NCBI GenBank assembly: GCA_030123765.1
Contig: JASJXX010000013.1
Location: forward strand, 1-40,380
Direction of reading: 5' to 3'
Source of the DNA: Actinomycetota bacterium
GTDB taxonomy: Bacteria > Actinomycetota > Acidimicrobiia > Spongiisociales > UBA5794
DNA: 40,380 nucleotides
A program made the position numbers and the translations under genes. Below are positions 33,910 to 40,380 of this stretch, one piece after another (position 1 is the stretch's first letter; each line of letters starts with the position of its first letter). A model generated the notes under the pieces. That model worked only from the letters and a program-made list of their open reading frames with translations, was not told the origin of the DNA and searched no databases.

Positions 33910-34194
33910 GTGCTGACGAGACGGGCGAAACGCGAGAGAGTCAGACGTAGCTTGAGTTTTGGTGCGTGGTGCTTCCGGTCGTTTCGCGGTGTGTCTCGCC
34001 TCCTCGCGGAGAATTTCGCGACGAAGCTGGTGATCGTCACCCTGATCCGCACGGCGCAACGATGGTCGAGGATCGCGGTCAGCGACCTGGAACGCCACCA
34101 ACTCCAGTCACTCCGTCAGGGACTCGGAATTGATCCGTCGCCAACCAGCAAGAAGAGGGAGGACACACCAACCGAAGTGACAGTCGCCGCATGA
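33910..34194 (+). CDS. Doubtful 94-residue ORF, possibly the C-terminal remnant of a transposase
   Basis: The frame begins at GTG 33910, with AAGGAG 11 bases upstream, and encodes a very basic N-terminal part followed by FATKLVIVTLIRTAQRWSR and SDLERHQLQSLRQGLGIDP, then a polar tail. The second half reads like the helical end of a larger DNA-acting protein; my impression of a transposase tail is recognition without alignment. The first 30 residues look like random translation of high-GC DNA. It could be a pseudogene fragment or not coding at all. Confidence 0.28.
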   Translation: MLTRRAKRERVRRSLSFGAWCFRSFRGVSRLLAENFATKLVIVTLIRTAQRWSRIAVSDLERHQLQSLRQGLGIDPSPTSKKREDTPTEVTVAA

Positions 34195-34386
34195 ACTCGC
34201 ACCACCTCGTTTACAGACGATTCGGGGCTTCACTGTCTTCCCTCAGGGTGCAAACCCCACTATCGGGCTGTTCACCGAAGCGGGTCAAGTCCGGGGACAC
34301 GGTTCAAGTCCCGCTCCGCTACGAAAGAGCAAGCCCGACGCGTCATCCCCCCTACACCGCATCCCTGGACGTGACCGGTACCGCTG

Positions 34387-37300
34387 CTAGCCCAGTCGAC
34401 CCCCGAAGCGTCGGGCTGTCTTCTGTGCCCGGGTGCGCAGCAGTTGCGTGCCGACGCGGGCGACCTCCTCGTACAGATCTCTCAACTCGGTCGTGCCGCT
34501 CTCGCGCTCACCGCTCTGGAGAAGAGCCTCCGCGAGCCGCCAGCGGGCGTAGAGCTGGTAGTAGGCGTAGTCGGCGATAGCCAGAGCGTCGGCCCAACGA
34601 TCGGGACTCGGCTCGGTGGCGCGCGTCATCTCGGCTTCGGCGAAGGCGAGATTCTGTGCATGCGTCATCACCGAGGTCCAGGAGGCGACTCGAGGCGGAT
34701 GATCTTCAAGGATGCGATTCATCTGGGTGAGGGTCTGTTGTGCCCGCTCCACGTGCTCCTCCGAGCCGGTATCGAGGGCTGCATCGATTTCGGCACGTAC
34801 CAAGGGATTGAGCACACCCAGCTTGGCTGCCTCACCTGTTGGGTGGACTGCCATTGCAAGATAGGTCTGGGCGATCCGTGTCACATCGTCGAGTCGCCCC
34901 AGGTCGGCGGCGACCTCAGCGGCCAGCGGGTAGTAGGTGTGGGCCCATCGTGGACTCACACCTCTCGACTCCAATTCTTCGACATCCTTCCACGCCTCTC
35001 TCAGGTTCCCCCTCATCCAGGAGAGACTCGAACGGGCCATCAGAAAGATGGTCCGGTTGTAGCCTTCGAGTGTTCGGCTCCCCATCCGGGCGACGGACTC
35101 GTTGGCACGGTCGAAGTCCCCGACCTGCATGTAGACCCAAGGAAGCCAGTCCGTCGCGGTCGACGCCCAGGTGGCGGCGTCCAGAGATACGAGTGACATC
35201 CAGTCTTCGGTGACCCGGAGCGGCTCTGTGCGCCGGGCCACCGGATCGAGCATGTAGTTGTAGATGGAGAGGCCATAGATCTGGTTTATCGTCGTCACGT
35301 CCCCAGAGGCGGCGGCCTGGTCCAGAGCGATTCGTTGTTGTTCGAGACCGTCCTCCGTACGGCCGTTCCAGCAGTAGGCATCGGCCATGAGCTGCCTAGC
35401 GAGGATCTCGGCGAAGATATCGCCCTTGTTCAGGGCGATATCTTCCACCTCCGCGGCGAGCGGCAACATCAACTCCGGATCGGACTCCACGCCCATGAAG
35501 TGGCACAATTGTACCGTGGAGATGACCCACGTCTTGGTGAGCGGCGTGTCGAGACTGGCCAGCAGCTGGTGTGCCGAGTCGGCTTCGGAGACTGCTCCCT
35601 CGATGTCCTCGGAGTAGGCGAGGCATCGAGCGAGCAGCGCCCGAATCAGTGCTACGTCACGTTCATCCTCGGCGACCACCAGTGCGGATCGCAGCGTCGT
35701 GGCGGCGTTGCCGAGGTGTCCCGTGAAGTACCAGTGCCACCCTAGAGCCTGAGAGAGCACGACCACAGCCGGGTGGTCGCTCGCTGTTCTCGACCAGTCG
35801 AGGGCGGCACGGAGATTGTCGCTCTCCGACTCCAGCGCCTCGGTGAGGTCGCTCTGTCCAGTGCCCACCGCTCGCTCCCACAGATCGTTGATGAGGGCGA
35901 GGCACCACCGCTGGTGTTGACGGTAGATGGTCGTCGTGTCCGCGGTCTCCTCAAACCGGTGGCTGGCATACTGGCGGACGGATTCGAGCAGGCGGTACCT
36001 CGTTCCAAGGCGGGTCTCGTAGGTGGTGAGTAGTGATTTGTCGACGAGGTTCGCGACGACGGGTATGACCTGTCTCGGGGCGATTCCTGCGCCCGAGACG
36101 ACCTGCTCTGCGGCCTCGAGTGGGAAGCCCCCTCGGAAAACACTGAGCTGGTTGAGGATCGCCTTCTCGGTACGATCGAGGAGCCGGTAGCTCCATTCAA
36201 TGGTCGCGTGAAGCGTTTGTTGACGTGGCGGTGCCGTTGACAGCCCGCTTGTGAGCAGCTGTAGATGATCGTCGAGGCGATCGGCGATGGTCTCGACGGT
36301 CAGTGATCGGGTACGCGCCGCGGCTAGTTCTATAGCGAGCGGCATTCCGTCGAGCCGCGAGCAGATGCTTGCTACTGCACGGACGTTCAGATCGTCGATT
36401 CCGAACGAGGGGTCGGCTTGCGTTGCCCGTCGCTCGAACAACTGGATGGCCTCGTACTTCAGCGCCTCTCCAGGCTCCGATGGGTCGTTGCTGGGGAACC
36501 TCATTCCCGCGATCTTGTAGACCGACTCACCTGGCACACGGAGTGGCTCGCGGCTGGTGGCGAGGATCTTCAACTTGGGCGAGGACTGCAGCAGCCGCTG
36601 GGTGGTGGCGGCACAACCCTCGAGGAGGTGTTCGCAGTTGTCGAGGAGGATGAGGATCTTCTCCCCGGTAGTCGCCTCGGCTATGACTTCGAGCACATCG
36701 TCGCCTTTTGGCTTGAGACCCACCACTCGGGCTATCTCGGTTGCAACCATGTCGGGGTCCCGGGTGGCGGCGAGCTCCACCAGCCAGACGCCGTCGGGGA
36801 AGCGGTGGAGCATGCGTCTGGCCACCTGGATGGCGAGGCGGGTCTTCCCCGACCCGCCGGCGCCGGTCAGGGTCACGAGCCGGTGTTCAGAGAGTAATTT
36901 GCTGGTCTGGTTCATCTCCTCTTCCCGCCCTATGAAGTTGCTCAATTCGAGAGGCAGGTTGTGTGGGGTCTGGGTCAGTGTCTTGTCATGGAGGAGAATC
37001 CGATCTTCGAGACGACGGAGGCGTCCACCGGGCTCCAGGCCGATCTCGGCCAGATGTTGCGATACCTCTTGGTATGCACGAAGCGCCTCGGCGTGTCGGC
37101 CGAGGCGGTAACGGGCAGTCATCAGGTGCTCCCAGAGGTGCTCCCGAAGGGGGTGCTCAATGACCAGGCTCTCGAGATCGGGGAGAACGTCGGCGGGACG
37201 GCCCAGCCCGAGGAGGGCCTCGGCCCGGATCTCGACGAGTTGCAGATGGAGTTCCTCGAGTTTGGCGATAGCTGGTTGGGCGAAGTCATCGTCCATCAGT

Positions 37301-37710
37301 TCGCTGAACGGCCGACCCCGCCACAGATGGAGGGCATCTTCTGCAGTGGATAGAGCCGAGTCCCAGTCTCGCCGATCCGCCCTGCCTTTACTCTCCTCAC
37401 CCAGTCGCAGAAACTCAGACGCGTCCAGACTCGTGGCGTTGACGTCGAGTCGATAGCCGTGACCCTCGGTAACGATCGCGCCATTACCCAGAATCTTCCG
37501 CAGAGCGGACACGTGAGTCTGGAGGGCCGCCTTCGCTGTAGGCGGCGGGCGATCGGGCCAGAAGCGGTCGATCAACACGTCGGTACTTATGCGCCGACCG
37601 GCGTCCAGGGCGAGAATCGCAAGCAGGCGGCGGTGCGACGGTCGATTTACGTCGATCTCGGTCCCCTCTCGCGCCCGAAGGGGACCCAGCACCTCGAACT
37701 GCACGCTCAC
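34387..37710 (-). CDS. AfsR/SARP-like regulator 2: wHTH-BTAD-NB-ARC-TPR
   Basis: The product has 1107 residues. Order: winged helix (about 3-92; FEVLGPLRAREG, ALQTHVSALRKILG, TEGHGYRLDV), BTAD (about 98-245; ALHLWRGRPFSEL, ALRAYQEVSQHLAEIGLEPGGRLR), a second segment NLPLELSNFIGREEE leading to an NB-ARC ATPase with Walker A GAGGSGKT (283-290) and ILILLDNCEHLL, and a long TPR-like C-terminus (about 640-1095). The N-terminal part is that of SARP transcriptional activators. GTG 37710 has AAGGAGGGG upstream, a strong ribosome site. It is divergent from the FAD oxidase across a 463-base gap carrying heptamer repeats. It is a distant paralogue of the regulator at 29273. Confidence 0.94.
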   Translation of the reverse strand: MSVQFEVLGPLRAREGTEIDVNRPSHRRLLAILALDAGRRISTDVLIDRFWPDRPPPTAKAALQTHVSALRKILGNGAIVTEGHGYRLDVNATSLDASEFLRLGEESKGRADRRDWDSALSTAEDALHLWRGRPFSELMDDDFAQPAIAKLEELHLQLVEIRAEALLGLGRPADVLPDLESLVIEHPLREHLWEHLMTARYRLGRHAEALRAYQEVSQHLAEIGLEPGGRLRRLEDRILLHDKTLTQTPHNLPLELSNFIGREEEMNQTSKLLSEHRLVTLTGAGGSGKTRLAIQVARRMLHRFPDGVWLVELAATRDPDMVATEIARVVGLKPKGDDVLEVIAEATTGEKILILLDNCEHLLEGCAATTQRLLQSSPKLKILATSREPLRVPGESVYKIAGMRFPSNDPSEPGEALKYEAIQLFERRATQADPSFGIDDLNVRAVASICSRLDGMPLAIELAAARTRSLTVETIADRLDDHLQLLTSGLSTAPPRQQTLHATIEWSYRLLDRTEKAILNQLSVFRGGFPLEAAEQVVSGAGIAPRQVIPVVANLVDKSLLTTYETRLGTRYRLLESVRQYASHRFEETADTTTIYRQHQRWCLALINDLWERAVGTGQSDLTEALESESDNLRAALDWSRTASDHPAVVVLSQALGWHWYFTGHLGNAATTLRSALVVAEDERDVALIRALLARCLAYSEDIEGAVSEADSAHQLLASLDTPLTKTWVISTVQLCHFMGVESDPELMLPLAAEVEDIALNKGDIFAEILARQLMADAYCWNGRTEDGLEQQRIALDQAAASGDVTTINQIYGLSIYNYMLDPVARRTEPLRVTEDWMSLVSLDAATWASTATDWLPWVYMQVGDFDRANESVARMGSRTLEGYNRTIFLMARSSLSWMRGNLREAWKDVEELESRGVSPRWAHTYYPLAAEVAADLGRLDDVTRIAQTYLAMAVHPTGEAAKLGVLNPLVRAEIDAALDTGSEEHVERAQQTLTQMNRILEDHPPRVASWTSVMTHAQNLAFAEAEMTRATEPSPDRWADALAIADYAYYQLYARWRLAEALLQSGERESGTTELRDLYEEVARVGTQLLRTRAQKTARRFGGRLG

Positions 37711-38173
37711 TGCCCCTCCTTGGTCAAGCGCTCACTCTGGCGGCGTCCTGCTGAGCGTCGGATGTGCGGGGTGACTCTCAGCGGCTCCTTCCGATGTTAG
37801 GCGACGCGGAGTCGGGTACCTGCACCATTCTGCCGAATGGGTGTTGAGCAATGGTCGGCCACCGTTCAGCGTGCGTTTAGCGGTGTCCTGTCTAATTGTT
37901 GGGAGAGACAGAGCCGGCGAGAGGAGAGAGCCAGATACACAGAGTTCGTACCGTGCCTGTGACGACTGCTGCGCTGGTTCCGGCGAAGGCAGTGCATCTC
38001 TGACAATCGCCCAGCACGCGATCCGCTCCCTGTCAGCTTCACTGTGCTCGCCCCTGGAGTGTTGCCCTGCGGCATGTCAAACTCTAGGAGACATCTTTGA
38101 ACCGGAGGACCCAGATGGATCTCAAGTATGTAGTTTCTTCGCATCCCAACAGCGAGTGATGGAGGGGAATATC
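37711..38173. other. Long regulatory gap between regulator 2 and the FAD oxidase
   Basis: No convincing gene. It holds heptamer repeats and a -10-like box near 37865-37896 directed at the oxidase, further similar heptamers (CTCAGCG at 37777, TTGAGCA at 37844), and TAACAT on the minus strand about 90 bases upstream of regulator 2. The transcript leader of the oxidase would be about 270 bases long. Confidence 0.5.
37865..37896 (+). promoter_or_regulatory. SARP-type promoter upstream of the FAD oxidase
   Basis: TTCAGCG (37865-37871) and TTTAGCG (37876-37882) are direct heptamers with a 4-base spacer. The second ends exactly 8 bases before TCTAAT (37891-37896), a 5-of-6 -10 box. Heptamers at an 11-bp period with the last one 8 bp from the -10 is the arrangement known for SARP/AfsR activators; there is no -35 consensus, as expected. 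Confidence 0.55.
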
Positions 38174-39532
38174 GTGGACATTTCCAAACTGAGATCCGTA
38201 GTGGGTCGGGTGCTCGAGTCGGGTGATGCCGGGTTCGATGAGGCTCGGGCTCTCTGGAATGCGAGGTTCGATCGTCGACCCGACCTCATCGTCCGGTGCG
38301 CGAGCGCCAGCGATGTCAAGGCTTCGATCGATTACGCGCGTGAACACGAGTTGCGATTGTCCGTAAAGGGCGGAGGCCACTCGTACGCCGCCAATAGCGT
38401 CGCCGATGGTGGTCTGCTCATCGATCTATCACCGATGAAAGCAGTTCGTATGGACGCCGAAGCAAGAACTGTGACGGTCGAGGGAGGAGTCACGTGCGCA
38501 GAACTTGATGCCGCTACGCAAGAGCAGGGTCTCGCCACTCCTACGCCGACGGTCTCATCAGTTGGGGTGATCGGCGCGGCGCTGGGTGGTGGTAGTGGGT
38601 ACCTCTCCCGCAAGTACGGCCTGATGATCGACAATGTGATCTCAGCGGAGGTGGTGACTGCAGACGGACGACGGCTCCGAGCAGCATCTGATGAGAATGC
38701 CGACCTCTTCTGGGCTCTGCGAGGTGGAGGCGGGAACTTCGGCGTAGTCACGAGCCTCGAGCTTCGATTGCACAAGGTAGGTCCTCAGGTGCTTTCCGGG
38801 CAGATCATGTATCCATTCGACGACGCGGGCGACCACCTTCGCTTCTTCAGGGACTTCATGGCTGAGGCCCCCGACGAGTTCCAGTGCTATCCGTTCTGCT
38901 TCCGCGTCCCACCGATCGATGTCTTTCCGGAAGAGAGTCATGGGAAACCGGTTCTCGTCTTCGTTCTCTATCACGAAGACCCCGAAGCAGCTGAATTCGT
39001 GCAACCTCTCCGGGAGCTGGGAGAACCGATTCTCGAGGAGGCGCGTCTCGGCCGTTACGTCGACGCTCAGACGGGCTTCGACGCCAACATGCCCAAAGGT
39101 CAGCGGTATGTCTCGAAGGCACACGACCTCAGCGGGCTCTCGGACGGGGCCATCGACACAATGGTCGAGTTCGTACCTCGAATGGTCGGTCCTCTGACTG
39201 CCGCCTACTTCGACCCACTCGGCGGGGCAGTCGGTCGGGTAGATCCGTCGGCAACACCCTACGGAGGCAGGAGCGCGAGATACGGGTTCCACGTCATCGC
39301 TGGTTGGATGGACGCCGCCGAGGAGGAGTCAGTACTGGCGTGGGCTTCGGAGTTCCACAGTGCGATGGCAGCCCACGCCACCGGAGGCGTCTATGTCAAC
39401 CTCATCGCCGATGACGAGACCGACCGCGTATCCGCGGCATACGGCGCCAACTACGCACGGCTGGTCGAACTGAAGCAACAGTGGGACCCGACGAACCTCT
39501 TTAGCAGCAACTTCAACATCCCACCGAGCTGA
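38174..39532 (+). CDS. FAD-linked oxidase (BBE-like, PCMH-type FAD-binding)
   Basis: This 452-residue flavoprotein has a PCMH FAD domain (about 30-205), a substrate domain and the C-terminal BBE segment ending LKQQWDPTNLFSSNFNIPP. SVKGGGHSYAAN contains His69, the usual covalent FAD attachment residue. The second attachment Cys of bicovalent members (normally in a CPTVG context) is absent: the region reads TPTPTVSSVGVIGAALGGGSGYLSRKYG. Family members oxidise sugars, alkaloids or antibiotic intermediates with O2. GTG 38174 has GGAGGGG 6 bases upstream; ATG 38159 is an in-frame alternative. Divergent from regulator 2, its likely activator. No signal peptide. Confidence 0.92.
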   Translation: MDISKLRSVVGRVLESGDAGFDEARALWNARFDRRPDLIVRCASASDVKASIDYAREHELRLSVKGGGHSYAANSVADGGLLIDLSPMKAVRMDAEARTVTVEGGVTCAELDAATQEQGLATPTPTVSSVGVIGAALGGGSGYLSRKYGLMIDNVISAEVVTADGRRLRAASDENADLFWALRGGGGNFGVVTSLELRLHKVGPQVLSGQIMYPFDDAGDHLRFFRDFMAEAPDEFQCYPFCFRVPPIDVFPEESHGKPVLVFVLYHEDPEAAEFVQPLRELGEPILEEARLGRYVDAQTGFDANMPKGQRYVSKAHDLSGLSDGAIDTMVEFVPRMVGPLTAAYFDPLGGAVGRVDPSATPYGGRSARYGFHVIAGWMDAAEEESVLAWASEFHSAMAAHATGGVYVNLIADDETDRVSAAYGANYARLVELKQQWDPTNLFSSNFNIPPS

Positions 39533-39550
39533 AGTGATGGTGCCTCCACT

Positions 39551-39575
39551 CGGTGGACACTCTGGGGTGTCACCG
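39551..39575 (+). terminator. Hairpin after the FAD oxidase
   Basis: CGGTG/ACCG and GACAC/GTGTC form a 9-bp stem with one bulged base and a 6-base loop, beginning 18 bases after the stop. No T-run. The stretch from here to 39790 shows no convincing gene. Confidence 0.45.
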
Positions 39576-39790
39576 CGACGCTCGACGATCCGCACTTCTC
39601 GGTCGTGCGTCCTCGCCACATCGCCGGTTTCGATCTCCTTCGCTGACGAGCGCAAGCACGAATCGGTGCTGCCGGTCACGATTTCGAGGTCTATCCGTTG
39701 TCTGTCTCGCCGAAGGTGATCGTGGCGAGGAGTTCGTCGACGACTTTTCGTAGCTCTATTCTCTCAAAGTCTGGAGTCTCCACGAAACGC

Positions 39791-40354
39791 CTATGGCAGG
39801 AGGACGCCCCGTCCGATGATCCGGATAGCTGTGCGGTCGTCGACGAGTCCCGCGACTATCTCCACCGTTTCTCGGTCAGCGACTGCGACGCCGATTTCTA
39901 TCCGCCCGCCGGCGCCGGTGCTCACCGTGACAGTGAAGATGTCGGAGTGTCCTTTGAGTCCTGACAGGACCGCATCGAGGAGCCTGCGCTGTTCGGCCTT
40001 GCTGCGGGAGACCTCGATCACGCAGGCCTCGCGGCCCTCCGATGCGAGCGCTTCACGATGCGCCTGCGGGTCCCCGACCACCTGTAGCACGAGGACACCG
40101 TTGTTCGCCAGGTAGACATCACCCGAGACGTCGCCCAGCGTCTGTTCGTACGCGTGGATCTTCTCGATGCCCACGTATGACTCTATCGCCGCGCACTCTG
40201 CGGGTAGCTCCGTCGGTGGGAACACATAGTCTTGGAGGAATAGCGCCTCGGACTCTTGAAGGAGTTGAACGTGGCCGTCGACCGGTGGCCACGAGACGAC
40301 AACGGTTCGTTCACCCCAGCGGACTCCTTGTGCCTCCTCGGACCAGTCGCCCAT
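39791..40354 (-). CDS. Unknown protein, N-terminus uncertain at window edge
   Basis: The frame gives 187 residues from ATG 40354, but it stays open to the window edge (residues GPIADGLE upstream), so the true start may lie outside. The product has no membrane segment or signal and ends IIGRGVLLP. It looks like an alternating alpha/beta domain (YLANNGVLVLQVVGD, FTVTVSTGAGGRIEIGVAVADRETVEIVAGLVDD). I recognise no family or catalytic motif. The ATG has only a weak GAG upstream. Convergent with the FAD oxidase. Confidence 0.65.
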   Translation of the reverse strand: MGDWSEEAQGVRWGERTVVVSWPPVDGHVQLLQESEALFLQDYVFPPTELPAECAAIESYVGIEKIHAYEQTLGDVSGDVYLANNGVLVLQVVGDPQAHREALASEGREACVIEVSRSKAEQRRLLDAVLSGLKGHSDIFTVTVSTGAGGRIEIGVAVADRETVEIVAGLVDDRTAIRIIGRGVLLP

Positions 40355-40380
40355 CTCAAGTCCGTCAGCGATCGGGCCAC

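Larger units (their letters stand above)
33721..34386. other. Mostly non-coding stretch between DUF2182 and BTAD regulator 2
   Basis: Only one weak gene candidate (33910-34194) lies here. Other visible items are a perfect palindrome at 33833-33847, a tRNA-like T-arm at 33865-33881 on the minus strand, and a pair of similar segments GGTCAAGTCC and GGTTCAAGTCC (about 34287-34315). The mix suggests a remnant of past insertion, but no intact mobile element is recognised. Confidence 0.4.

Noticed and set aside
34287-34325. tRNA-like 3' end containing GGTTCAAGTCCCGC on the plus strand
   Set aside because: The T-stem does not pair and no anticodon or acceptor 5' halves fit; at best a degenerate remnant.
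34191-34580. Plus-strand ORF running into the end of regulator 2
   Set aside because: Low-complexity Arg/Ser/Pro translation overlapping the convergent gene; no ribosome site.
37841-38158. In-frame N-terminal extension of the FAD oxidase to 37841
   Set aside because: The extra residues are Cys/Ser-rich random translation that overlaps the SARP-type promoter; GTG 38174 has a strong ribosome site.
39534-39964. Short plus-strand ORFs after the FAD oxidase
   Set aside because: Arg/Ser-rich, without ribosome sites, overlapping a hairpin and the minus-strand gene.

Overview
The window is high-GC, gene-dense chromosomal DNA from an actinobacterium. The gene order radA-disA-carD-ispD-ispF, then cysS-rlmB, together with a GuaB3-type IMP-dehydrogenase paralogue beside guaA, a CvpA-CAP fusion and AfsR/SARP-like BTAD regulators, is typical of Actinobacteria. 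An Acidimicrobiia-like lineage is my inference, not something I can prove. Many genes have a TAnnnT box only 6-8 bases before the start codon and no Shine-Dalgarno sequence, which suggests frequent leaderless transcription.

Layout. 1-3.2 kb (minus strand): the 5' two thirds of an S9 peptidase gene, then citramalate synthase cimA. cimA is preceded by an 11-codon Ile/Thr-rich leader peptide and two strong hairpins, a probable amino-acid-responsive attenuator. 3.2-7.7 kb (plus): trpS, a small membrane protein, guaB3 and guaA. 7.8-10.1 kb: an orphan CheA-like hybrid kinase (Hpt, ATPase, CheW-like, receiver). 10.2-15.4 kb: a nucleoside-type ABC importer (BMP lipoprotein, double ATPase, two permeases whose start codons overlap the preceding stops), with a 19-bp-stem hairpin after the lipoprotein gene. 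15.4-17.1 kb (minus): two membrane proteins. 17.1-24.5 kb: a tiny membrane ORF, radA, disA, carD, ispD, ispF, gdpD (minus), cysS, rlmB and tRNA-Thr(UGU), covering DNA repair and c-di-AMP, RNA polymerase regulation, isoprenoids and translation. 24.5-29.2 kb: AI-2E-type transporter, CvpA-CAP protein, a receiver-like unknown, a crotonase and a rhomboid protease.

29.2-39.5 kb looks more accessory. Two large BTAD/NB-ARC/TPR regulators flank a DUF1326-DUF2182 pair (cysteine-rich, probably metal handling), and the second regulator is divergent from a FAD-linked oxidase. Heptamer direct repeats at 11-bp periodicity, the arrangement used by SARP/AfsR activators, lie upstream of both the DUF1326 gene and the FAD oxidase. 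At the FAD oxidase the last heptamer lies exactly 8 bp from a -10-like box. This regulator-target arrangement and the cimA leader are the most interesting parts of the window. The window closes with an unrecognised minus-strand gene that may run past the edge.

Functional themes: the guaB3/guaA pair and the nucleoside importer both concern purines. cimA feeds isoleucine synthesis from pyruvate and appears to be controlled by Ile/Thr-tRNA charging. disA in this genome carries altered catalytic motifs, and carD carries a histone-H1-like basic tail.
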